Position numbers and translations under genes: made by a program
Source of the DNA: Planctomycetaceae bacterium
GTDB taxonomy: Bacteria; Planctomycetota; Planctomycetia; Pirellulales; UBA1268
Assembly (NCBI GenBank): GCA_947449135.1
Contig: CANFQO010000009.1
Coordinates: forward strand, 1 to 64,000
DNA: 64,000 bases
Direction of reading: 5' to 3'
In this document: one piece after another, positions 57,065-64,000 of the stretch
Numbering within the stretch: the stretch's first letter is position 1
How the letters are laid out: every line of letters begins with the position of its first letter
Notes under the pieces: generated by a model
Told to the model about the DNA's origin: nothing
What the model saw: only the letters and a program-made list of their open reading frames with translations
Databases searched by the model: none

Positions 57065-58612
57065 TCAGCCGCCGGTTGCGGCTTCCATGATCTTCTGTTC
57101 GGTCGCCTCGGCCCGTGGAAATTCCGCAGTCAGCCGGCCCTCGGCGAGCACGATGATGCGGTCGGCGAGCGTGAGCAGTTCTGGGAGTTCGCTCGACGTG
57201 AGAATCACGCCGAGCCCATCGCGACAGAGCCGGTCGATGAGCGCGTAGAGTTCGGCCTTCGCCCCGACGTCGATGCCTCGTGTGGGGTCGTCGAGCAGCA
57301 GGATCGCGGGCTTCGTGAGCAGCCAGCGGCTGATGATGCACTTCTGCTGGTTCCCACCGGAGAGGCCCGTGATGGCGGCGTGCGGCCCCGGCGTCTTGAC
57401 GCCCGTGTCGCGGATCGGCCCGGCCACGAGTTCCTCTTCTCGCTGCCGCGAGAGCAGTCCACCGCGGAGAGCCTCGGAGAGGCTGCAGAGGCTCACGTTG
57501 CCGGCCACGTCGAGATCGGGAAAGAGCCCAAGCCGCTTGCGGTCTTCCGTCACCATCGCGATGCGGGCGTCGCACGCCTCCCGCGGATGTCGATAGTGAA
57601 CCGGCTTTCCATCCAGCCGGATTTCGCCGGTCCAAGTCGGCTCGCCAGCGCCGAAGATCGTCTCCAAAAGCTCAGTGCGGCCGGCGCCCATCAGGCCCGC
57701 CACGCCGAGAATTTCGCCGGCGTGCAGATCGAACGACACGTTGGAGAGCCGATAGCCCCGCGGGTGATCCGGCCAGGGGAGCGTGAGGTCGCGAACCTCG
57801 AGCAATGTCGGGCCGCGGGTGCGGGCATGGCGAAAGTCATGGTCGGCCAGTTCGCGTCCCACCATCCAGCCGGTGATCTGGCGGGGGCTCGTGTCAGCCC
57901 GGTCAACCGTGCGGACATGCTGGCCATCACGGAGGACGGTGATCCGATCGGCCAGCCGAAACACTTCGTCCATCTTGTGCGAGATGTAGAGGATCGTGGT
58001 GCCGACAGCCAGCAGTCGCTTGATCGTGCGTTCGAGCCTCGCCGATTCCGACTCGGTGAGGGCGCTGGTCGGTTCGTCCATCACCACGATCGACGCCTCG
58101 AGCGACAGGGCCTTGGCGATCTCCACCAACTGCTGGTCGCCCACCCGCAGGCTGCCTGTCCGCGTGGCCGGCGACACCGGGCATTCAAGCATGGCGAGCA
58201 GCCGGCCGCATTCGTCGTGCATGCCGCGGTCGTCGAGCAGCCCGAGGGCGGTGCGTTTTTCACGGCCGAGAAACACGTTGGCGGCCACCGAGAGATCTTC
58301 CACGAGCGCCAGCTCCTGGTGGATGATCGCAATCCCGGCCTGCTCGGCATCCCGCGTGCCGGCAAACCGCACCGGCCGCCCGGCGATCTCGAGGTCACCC
58401 TCGTCGGGCTGGTAGACGCCCGATAGGATCTTCATGAGCGTGCTCTTGCCGGCACCGTTCTCGCCACAGATGGCGTGGAGTTCGCCACGGCGGACCTCGA
58501 GTGTCACATCGGCAAGCGCCACGACACCCGGAAATCGCTTCGTGATGCCCCGCATCACGACAGCCTGCGTCGTCGCGTCTCCCATGCCGGTAGTATCAGC
58601 GGCTGCTGTCAT
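57065..58612 (-). CDS. Sugar ABC transporter ATP-binding protein (RbsA/MglA type)
   Basis: 515 aa from the ATG at 58612. Two ABC domains in one chain, as in RbsA/XylG/MglA. The first has Walker A CGENGAGKST, signature LRVGDQQLVEIAKA and Walker B IVVMDEPTSAL; the second lacks a normal Walker A (GLMGAGRTELL) but has LSGGNQQKCIISRWL and LLLDDPTRGIDVGAK. That asymmetry is normal for this family. Last gene of the three-gene transporter, 16 bp after the permease. Confidence 0.95.
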   Translation of the reverse strand: MTAAADTTGMGDATTQAVVMRGITKRFPGVVALADVTLEVRRGELHAICGENGAGKSTLMKILSGVYQPDEGDLEIAGRPVRFAGTRDAEQAGIAIIHQELALVEDLSVAANVFLGREKRTALGLLDDRGMHDECGRLLAMLECPVSPATRTGSLRVGDQQLVEIAKALSLEASIVVMDEPTSALTESESARLERTIKRLLAVGTTILYISHKMDEVFRLADRITVLRDGQHVRTVDRADTSPRQITGWMVGRELADHDFRHARTRGPTLLEVRDLTLPWPDHPRGYRLSNVSFDLHAGEILGVAGLMGAGRTELLETIFGAGEPTWTGEIRLDGKPVHYRHPREACDARIAMVTEDRKRLGLFPDLDVAGNVSLCSLSEALRGGLLSRQREEELVAGPIRDTGVKTPGPHAAITGLSGGNQQKCIISRWLLTKPAILLLDDPTRGIDVGAKAELYALIDRLCRDGLGVILTSSELPELLTLADRIIVLAEGRLTAEFPRAEATEQKIMEAATGG

Positions 58613-58628
58613 GCTCGCCCTCGCGTCA

Positions 58629-59840
58629 TCAGGCAGTCCGCCGCGATTCCCAGAGCCGCACCAGCCCCAGCAACACAGCCGCTCCGACGCCCGCGGCAAT
58701 GCCGGCGCGGCTACCGGCCGTCATCGACACGATGGCACCGCAGAGAACCGCCAGCGTGGGGATCGCACTCAGTCCCAGAGCCCCCGGCAGCAGCTGGCGG
58801 CCACCCTTGGCGAGTTGGCCGAACTGCGCGAGCGTGACAGCGATCACCACCACGATGCCGACGATCAGTCCTTCGTAGACGTCGGCTCCCGTCTTGATGA
58901 TCTTCGATACCGCGTCGATCACGACCCGCAGGAAGATCGTGCCGAGTACCGTGCCGGGCACCGTGCCGACCCCGCCTGCCAATGAGCAGCCTCCCACGAC
59001 GGCCGCGGCGATGGCATTGAGTTCATGGCCGCGTCCCTGATTCACCGGCGCGGCCACCGATTCGTTGGCCATGTAGAACAGTCCCGCCAGCGCCGCCGTC
59101 ATGGCGCCAAAGCAGTAGGCGAACCATTTGACGTTATCGGTGCGGATGCCGGCGAGCCGTGCGGCCTGTTCGTTACCCCCGAGCGCGTGGAGATGCCGGC
59201 CGAGGACCGTCCGCGTGAGCAGAAGCCAGGTGACGATCGCGAGCACGCCGAACACTGCCACCGGAATCCAGACGTTGTCGCGGACTGTCTTGAAGAACGG
59301 GTCGGAGATATTGATAAGCGCACTTTTCGTGGGGGTGAGCGCCGCAGTGCTGCTCTCGCAGAGAGCCCGGGCAAAGCTCCGCAGGCCCACGAGGGTCGCC
59401 AGCGTGGCGATGAACGGGGGAAGCCGCACGGAGGTGATCAGCCACGCATGGAGGGTGCCGACGAGAAATCCAACCAACAGGCTCGCGGCACAGCCGGCGG
59501 CTACGGCGACGGCCCCGACCGGCTTGAAGCCCATCATCTGGGCAGGGGCGAGGGCCAGCATTGTCGTGGCACAGACGGTGCCCGAGAGCGCGATCATCGA
59601 TCCTGCCGAGAGGTCGATCCCGCCGGCGATGATCACCACGGTGGCCCCAAGGGCAAAGATGCCGAGGAGGGCCGTGTTGCGGGCGATGTCACGCACGCTC
59701 TCCAGCGGACGGTCCCAGTAGCTGTGGTTGGCGTCCACCAAGGCCGTCACCGCGATCGCCAGCACGATCGCCAGCACGAGCGCCCATTCACCCGGGCGGA
59801 GGAGGAAAGACGGCCTGTGCGAGGCGTCCGGCTGTGGCAT
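58629..59840 (-). CDS. Sugar ABC transporter permease (RbsC-like)
   Basis: 403 aa, eight to ten hydrophobic segments of the BPD-transp-2 family. Typical motifs: the ATVVIIAGGIDLSAGSMIAL segment, the GRHLHALGGNEQAARLAGI loop, and VGGCSLAGGVGTVPGTVLG. The C-terminal portion (AGSRAGIAAGVGAAVLLG) adds two extra segments beyond the usual length (about 320). Forms the membrane channel with the ATPase downstream and the binding lipoprotein upstream. Confidence 0.93.
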   Translation of the reverse strand: MPQPDASHRPSFLLRPGEWALVLAIVLAIAVTALVDANHSYWDRPLESVRDIARNTALLGIFALGATVVIIAGGIDLSAGSMIALSGTVCATTMLALAPAQMMGFKPVGAVAVAAGCAASLLVGFLVGTLHAWLITSVRLPPFIATLATLVGLRSFARALCESSTAALTPTKSALINISDPFFKTVRDNVWIPVAVFGVLAIVTWLLLTRTVLGRHLHALGGNEQAARLAGIRTDNVKWFAYCFGAMTAALAGLFYMANESVAAPVNQGRGHELNAIAAAVVGGCSLAGGVGTVPGTVLGTIFLRVVIDAVSKIIKTGADVYEGLIVGIVVVIAVTLAQFGQLAKGGRQLLPGALGLSAIPTLAVLCGAIVSMTAGSRAGIAAGVGAAVLLGLVRLWESRRTA

Positions 59841-59885
59841 GGCTGGGCTCCGGCTGGAGGATGCTCTGGGGGCGGCGAGCCTGCG

Positions 59886-61058
59886 TCAGGAGCTCGACAG
59901 GCCGTACTTCGCCAGCCACTCGCGGAATGCCGGCAGCGGCATCACCTCGACGTTTTTTGTTTCCAGCTTCTCGCCGCTGAGTGGCGACTCGCCAGCCGGC
60001 ACGATCAGCCGCAGTCCCGTGGCGTAGATGTCGCCATCGGGCTCACCCCGCCGCGGAAACATTTCCTTGACGGTCGCTTCGTCGCCCGTATGCATGGCAC
60101 GCAGCAGGCGGACGGTCTGGACACCCATTTCAAAGGGGTTCTGCACCACCATGGCGTCGATCTTTCCTTCGGCCATATGGTTCAGGGCTGCCGCCTGAGC
60201 GTCGAACGTGATGATCGTCAGCTGGTCGCGAACGCCGCGCTCCATGGCGACTTCGGCAATGGCCGGTGCGTTGTAGGCCCAGATGCCGACCAGCGACACC
60301 AGGTCGGGGTGGTTGACCAGGGCGGTGCGGACGTTGTCGCGGGCCTTGGAGAGGTCCATCTCGTCGCTCATGCGGTCGACTTCCTTGAAGCCGCCGCCGA
60401 CCGCTTCCTTGAAGCCGTTCATGCGTGCCCGTGCGTTGTCGTTGTCGGTGAAACCGGCGAACTGCACGTAGCCACCGGATGACTTGCCACGGCTTTCGAG
60501 GAGCGTCTTGGCCGCGGTGCCGAGCAGCCGGCCGCCGACCACGTTGTCGGTGCCGATGTAGAAGGGCCGCGCGTCGCGAAACGTATCCCGGTTCACGTCG
60601 CTATCGACCGTGATCACCTTCACGCCCTTGGCGGCAAGGTTCTTCATCTCTTCGACGATCGCCACATTCTCGGCCTGGATGACGGAGATCGCGACGCCAG
60701 CAACGTCAGACTGGCTGCCGAGTTGCCGGAGTTTCTCAATCTGGCCCTGTGCGGTGCCATTGTTCTTCTCCATCACGACGCGGAGCCCCTGCGACCCGAC
60801 GTCGAATTGCTTCCCGCCTTCGATCAGTCCGGCGTTGCACGCATCCCAGAAGGGATCGTCGCCGTTGGTGATGAAGATCAGCCGCTTGGGGCCCGACGAG
60901 CCACCAGCTGCTGCGGTGTCGCCAGCGGCGGGAGTTGCAGCGCCGGGAGCAGTCGCCGGCTTGCCGGAGCAGCCGGCGATTGCGAGCGGAAGCACGCCTC
61001 CCACAAGCAGGAGGGCCGCCCAACAGCGGCGAGAGACGTTCACGTTGTGACGATGCAT
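59886..61058 (-). CDS. Sugar-binding lipoprotein of the ABC transporter
   Basis: 390 aa. Lipobox LAIAGC at about residue 30 after a hydrophobic segment, then a type-1 periplasmic-binding fold: LIFITNGDDPFWDACNAGL, GVAISVIQAENV, VITVDSDVN, FYIGTDNVVGG, TIITFDAQAAAL. The fold matches ribose/xylose/galactose binding proteins; the sugar is not identifiable. First gene of the transporter operon, 45 bp before the permease. The low-complexity linker after the lipid Cys (Ala/Thr/Gly) is usual for such lipoproteins. Confidence 0.92.
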   Translation of the reverse strand: MHRHNVNVSRRCWAALLLVGGVLPLAIAGCSGKPATAPGAATPAAGDTAAAGGSSGPKRLIFITNGDDPFWDACNAGLIEGGKQFDVGSQGLRVVMEKNNGTAQGQIEKLRQLGSQSDVAGVAISVIQAENVAIVEEMKNLAAKGVKVITVDSDVNRDTFRDARPFYIGTDNVVGGRLLGTAAKTLLESRGKSSGGYVQFAGFTDNDNARARMNGFKEAVGGGFKEVDRMSDEMDLSKARDNVRTALVNHPDLVSLVGIWAYNAPAIAEVAMERGVRDQLTIITFDAQAAALNHMAEGKIDAMVVQNPFEMGVQTVRLLRAMHTGDEATVKEMFPRRGEPDGDIYATGLRLIVPAGESPLSGEKLETKNVEVMPLPAFREWLAKYGLSSS

Positions 61059-61173
61059 GAGCAGGCTCCCAAGTGGCGGGCCAAGGATCTCACTGCCGAG
61101 GGGCCGAAACGCATCGGTGATTCCCGCCCAGCAGCTTTCTGAAAACCGTTTAGAAAGTCAGGAAAGCAGACGG

Positions 61174-61713
61174 TCAGTAGCGTAATCCATTCTTCCGCAC
61201 GTGTACCAGTGGGGTCGCTTCAGGGCCGGTGCCGGCACCGACCACGCGGGCCAGAATGATCACATGGTCGCCCGTCACGCCGCCGCCTCCGCCAGCCTGT
61301 GTCACGGCCTGGCATTCAAGCCAGGCGCTCGCATCGGCGATGACGGCGGTGCCCGAACCAGAGCGTTCGATGCGGAGGCCGTCAAAGGGATTCTCACCCG
61401 GGCCAGCAGGGCGTCCAAACCGGGACACCAGCGACCGCTGCGATTCCCCCAGCACGTTGACGACGAACGGCGTGCACTGATCGATCGCGGCCAGCAGGTC
61501 TCGCGATGTGCTCACCGCAATCGTGATCAGCGGCGGCACGAATCCGCCCTGCATGATCCAACTCGCGAGCATGCCCCGGTCCGTCGCGTCGGCATCGTTC
61601 TCCGCTGCCCGCCATGTCACCACGAACAGTCCGCTGGGGATGCGTCCCAATGCAGCGGCAGTGGCCTCGGTATCAACTGGTTCATTCTGGGCGTTTGGCT
61701 GCGGTTGCGTCAT
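61174..61713 (-). CDS. Flavin reductase family protein
   Basis: 179 aa FMN-binding split-barrel protein. GRIPSGLFVVTWRA, the MLASWIMQGGFVPPLITIAVS segment and FVVNVLGESQR are the family core, ending with DHVIILARVVGAG. It resembles the flavin-reductase-like domain of diflavin proteins (NADH or reduced-flavin partner). Substrate and electron partner unknown. It lies 115 bp upstream of the sugar-binding lipoprotein gene on the same strand and may be a separate transcript. Confidence 0.82.
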   Translation of the reverse strand: MTQPQPNAQNEPVDTEATAAALGRIPSGLFVVTWRAAENDADATDRGMLASWIMQGGFVPPLITIAVSTSRDLLAAIDQCTPFVVNVLGESQRSLVSRFGRPAGPGENPFDGLRIERSGSGTAVIADASAWLECQAVTQAGGGGGVTGDHVIILARVVGAGTGPEATPLVHVRKNGLRY

Positions 61714-61906
61714 TGTCGTTGTGGTGTGAAAAGGCGTGGGCTGGGCGTTTCAGAAATTCTCAGGATTGCCCTGTTTTCCTCGGTGAACTGCGTGACATGA
61801 ATCGCAGGGGCATAAGTCGTTTCAGCACGCTTCCTACGCTGGCGGAATCCACGCTGTGATGCCGATCAATCTGTGGCTGTCCGCTGCGTGGAACTAGAGT
61901 GTCGCA

Positions 61907-63175
61907 GTGGTGGTCACGAACCGCAACCCGTGGCCGGTTATCTGGTTTCATCTGTCGCTGTGCCCGCTCACACTCTCCCGGTGTTCATTGCTGCTCCGCA
62001 TCCGCCCACCGACCGGTCCGTCGCGGTGCTGTCCTGCGCCAAGCGGCCCGTCGCGCCGTCGTCTGACGGGGCTGTGCGCAGCGGTGCTCGTCATGGCGGT
62101 CTTGCCAGGCCTACTGACGCCGGCTCCCAAGGCAGCCGCCGACCTGGTGTGGACGTCCGGACAGGACGACGCTGGCGGGAGCTACACGATCCCCGCGCCG
62201 CAGCAGGAGCCGGCTCCTGCCGGCGAGCCGGGCGGCGGACCGCAGCTGCTCCCACTGCCGTCAACGCAGCCCCGTGGGCCGGTCATCCTCGACGTGCCCT
62301 ACGAGGAAGCCCCTTCCGCTCCGGATGAATACCCGTTGCCGGGTGCCGGATTTCCCGAGGGGTTTGACGACCTCTGGGCAGCGAGGCCGTGGTCCTGGCA
62401 GATCATGCCCAACAACCTGATCTACACGAGCTACCTCGCCGGGCCGAAGGAACCGCGGATCGGCACGGTGGTCTACAACGACACCGCAAGCGATCCACTG
62501 AACCCCACGATCTCGAACGGCACCATGTGGGATACAACGCTCGGCGGCCGGGCCTCGATTCTTCGCTTTGGCTCCGACCCGGTGCTGCATCCGCAGGGCT
62601 TCGAGGTTCAGATCGAGGGCGCGGCGTTCGTGCGGCTCGACCCGCAGGAAGACCGCGATCTGCGGAGTGCCGACTACCGCTTCGGCGTGCCGCTGGTCTA
62701 CGGCATCGGCCGCTGGCAGACGAAGCTGGCCTACTACCACAACAGCGCCCACCTCGGCGATGAGGCGATGCTCAAGCACCCAAAATACGAGCGGCTCAAT
62801 TACGTCCGCGACTGCATCGTCTGGGGCAATTCCTACTATCTCTTCGACTGGATGCGGCTCTACGGAGAGGTTGGCTATGCCTTCTTCAACGCGGGCGGCT
62901 CGCAGCCTTGGGAATTCCAATACGGCACAGAATTAATCCAGGCCCGAGCGACCGGCATCCATGGTGCACCCTTTTTCGCCATCAATGGGATCTCGCGGCA
63001 GGAACTCGACTGGGGCGGGAATGTCTGCGTGCAGACGGGCTGGGCCTGGCGCGGCCGCCGGAGCGAAAAGCTCTTTCGCATCGGCTTCGAATATCTCTAC
63101 GGCTCCGATCCGCAGTTTCAGTTTGCGTTCGCCAACCAGAATCGCTACGGCGCCGGCATGTGGTATGACTTCTGA
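61907..63175 (+). CDS. DUF1207 family envelope protein
   Basis: 422 aa, GTG start. Long hydrophilic leader, a basic stretch RRRLTGLCAAVLVMAVLPG acting as the signal segment (about 50-70), a Pro-rich linker, then the DUF1207 domain (about 155-420): MPNNLIYTSYLAGPKEPRIG, TTLGGRASILRFGSD, GVPLVYGIGRWQTKLAYYHNSAHLGDE and the aromatic C-terminus RYGAGMWYDF, like an outer-membrane barrel closing strand. Planctomycete-enriched family of unknown function. A structured repeat begins directly at the stop. Confidence 0.82.
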   Translation: MVVTNRNPWPVIWFHLSLCPLTLSRCSLLLRIRPPTGPSRCCPAPSGPSRRRLTGLCAAVLVMAVLPGLLTPAPKAAADLVWTSGQDDAGGSYTIPAPQQEPAPAGEPGGGPQLLPLPSTQPRGPVILDVPYEEAPSAPDEYPLPGAGFPEGFDDLWAARPWSWQIMPNNLIYTSYLAGPKEPRIGTVVYNDTASDPLNPTISNGTMWDTTLGGRASILRFGSDPVLHPQGFEVQIEGAAFVRLDPQEDRDLRSADYRFGVPLVYGIGRWQTKLAYYHNSAHLGDEAMLKHPKYERLNYVRDCIVWGNSYYLFDWMRLYGEVGYAFFNAGGSQPWEFQYGTELIQARATGIHGAPFFAINGISRQELDWGGNVCVQTGWAWRGRRSEKLFRIGFEYLYGSDPQFQFAFANQNRYGAGMWYDF

Positions 63176-63259
63176 CTTCACGCGAAACACGGCCATCCAG
63201 GCCGTTTTCGCTTGGCCGACTTCCGTCGGCTGGCATGAGCCGGGCATCGTGCCCGGCAG
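63176..63259 (+). repeat. Three-hairpin 3'-end repeat, copy 5
   Basis: Begins with the first base after the DUF1207 stop. Hairpin I ACGGCC/GGCCGT (loop ATCCA) in an A/T-poor context, hairpin II GCCGAC/GTCGGC (loop TTCC), hairpin III GCCGGGCA/TGCCCGGC (loop TCG). A further hairpin follows at 63310-63330. Each stem differs from the other copies while remaining paired. Confidence 0.8.
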
Positions 63260-63309
63260 TCAAGCGGTGCAATGGCGCATCGTGCCGACCTTGCCTTGGT
63301 GGCCCTTCG

Positions 63310-63330
63310 GCCAGGGCTTCCGGCCCTGGC
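63310..63330 (+). repeat. Hairpin upstream of tsaD
   Basis: GCCAGGGC/GCCCTGGC with a 5-nt loop, 13 bp before the upstream tsaD ATG. It could be a fourth hairpin of the structured repeat tract, or a leader element of tsaD. Confidence 0.45.
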
Positions 63331-63343
63331 GTGGGTAGGAGGT

Positions 63344-64000
63344 ATGATTCGTCGTACCATGCCCCTGCTTGCCATCGAGACCACCTGCGACGAAACGGCC
63401 GCCGCGGTCATTGCGCGTGATCGCACGGTGCTGTCGAGCGTCGTGGCCAGTCAGGAATTGCTCCATGCGCGGTGGCGGGGCGTCGTGCCGGAGGTGGCAT
63501 CCCGCGCCCATGTCGAACGAATCATTCCGGTGATCGATGAGGCGATCACCAGGGCCGGTATAACCCGTGCCGATCTCGCCGCCGTGGCCGTGGCCGTCAG
63601 GCCGGGGCTCGTCGGCTCATTGCTGGTGGGACTGTCGGCCGGTAAGGCGATCGCGGCCGCACTCGGCATCCCGATCGTGGGCTACGACCACATCGCGGCC
63701 CATCTCTATGCCTGCCGGCTCGCGCATGGCGAACGGATGCGCTATCCGTGCGTTGGTCTCGTGGCCAGCGGCGGCCATACATCGCTGTTTCTCGTGCGCG
63801 GGCCGACCGACCTGGAGCGGCTGGGCGGCACGATCGACGACGCGGCTGGCGAGGCCTTCGACAAGGCGGCGAGCGTGCTGGGGCTCGGCTATCCGGGCGG
63901 ACCACAGATCGAGGCTGCCGCGGCGGGCGGCAATCCGAAGGCCCACCGCCTGCCACGGCCGCTAGCGAATGACCGCGACAGAATGGATCTCAGCTTCAGC
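63344..64000 (+). CDS. tsaD: tRNA t6A threonylcarbamoyltransferase, 5' part
   Basis: Runs off the window end; 219 codons visible. TsaD (Kae1/Gcp) adds threonylcarbamoyl to A37 of ANN-decoding tRNAs, with TsaB and TsaE. The opening LLAIETTCDETAAAV, PEVASRAHVERI with a metal-ligand His, YDHIAAHLYA with the second His, and VASGGHTSL are all intact. Two in-frame starts: ATG 63344, with GGAGG (63338-63342) one base upstream, and ATG 63359, which matches the usual family start better. No partner genes are visible before the edge. Confidence 0.9.
   Translation, partial: MIRRTMPLLAIETTCDETAAAVIARDRTVLSSVVASQELLHARWRGVVPEVASRAHVERIIPVIDEAITRAGITRADLAAVAVAVRPGLVGSLLVGLSAGKAIAAALGIPIVGYDHIAAHLYACRLAHGERMRYPCVGLVASGGHTSLFLVRGPTDLERLGGTIDDAAGEAFDKAASVLGLGYPGGPQIEAAAAGGNPKAHRLPRPLANDRDRMDLSFS

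Noticed and set aside
1-64000. CRISPR arrays, tRNA or rRNA genes, integrases
   Set aside because: No regularly spaced repeat-spacer pattern, no cloverleaf-type sequence with a GGTTCGA-type arm outside genes, no rRNA-like stretch and no recombinase motif was seen. A tRNAscan or Infernal run would settle the RNA part.

Overview
This 64 kb, GC-rich, gene-dense window looks like chromosomal DNA of a planctomycete, most likely the Pirellulales. The lineage markers are a DUF1559 protein with a prepilin-type N-terminus, a BBP7-type outer-membrane barrel, a DUF1207 protein, a secreted oxidase with an N-terminal LEPR-type motif, a Pirellulales-style lipoprotein and a very large secretin. No rRNA, tRNA, CRISPR array, integrase or transposase gene was recognised. 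Gene starts were adjusted from the longest frames wherever a long antisense or upstream extension was implausible.

Layout. 0.25-6.5 kb: two phosphohexomutases, a LysM protein with a dead L,D-transpeptidase-like domain, and an ADP-glucose pyrophosphorylase (glgC). 6.5-14.5 kb: a CtpA-type protease, FolC, a BBP7 barrel, pterin dehydratase, AccD, a catalytically dead histidine-phosphatase-fold protein and Rpe. 14.5-17.6 kb: fused proline catabolic enzyme PutA. 17.8-24.9 kb: pstS-pstC-pstA-pstB-phoU, with a beta-propeller-like insertion in PstC and a large extracytoplasmic insertion in PstA. 25-30.5 kb: planctomycete-type proteins (Ig-like repeats, degenerate metallophosphoesterase, CutA, an unknown, TPR protein, DUF423). 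30.5-35.1 kb: a secretin and a PAS-GAF-REC protein. 35.3-39.3 kb: sdhCAB. 39.6-47 kb: DEAD-box helicase, type-4 uracil-DNA glycosylase, lipoprotein, a second glgC of the cyanobacterial/plant type, and LeuS. 47-50.8 kb: a tightly packed set of acyl-ACP/CoA synthetase, a non-catalytic GH2-like protein and a ThiF/MoeB-type E1. 50.8-57 kb: a berberine-bridge-type flavin oxidase and a PhlG-like phloroglucinol hydrolase, divergent from a three-domain multicopper oxidase, then DUF1559. 57-61 kb: a sugar ABC transporter. 61-64 kb: flavin reductase, DUF1207 and the start of tsaD.

How the parts work together. Housekeeping metabolism predominates: glycogen precursor supply (mutase plus two AGPases), phosphate import with PhoU, complex II, proline oxidation, folate, fatty-acid precursor, tRNA charging and t6A modification. 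Three things stand out. (1) Four proteins keep a recognisable enzyme fold but have lost catalytic residues (LdT-like, histidine phosphatase, metallophosphoesterase, GH2). (2) Five dispersed copies of a three-hairpin repeat are present; four abut stop codons, and the stems change by compensatory substitutions. (3) A phenolic-compound neighbourhood (PhlG-like hydrolase, BBE-like oxidase, multicopper oxidase) sits around one divergent promoter region.
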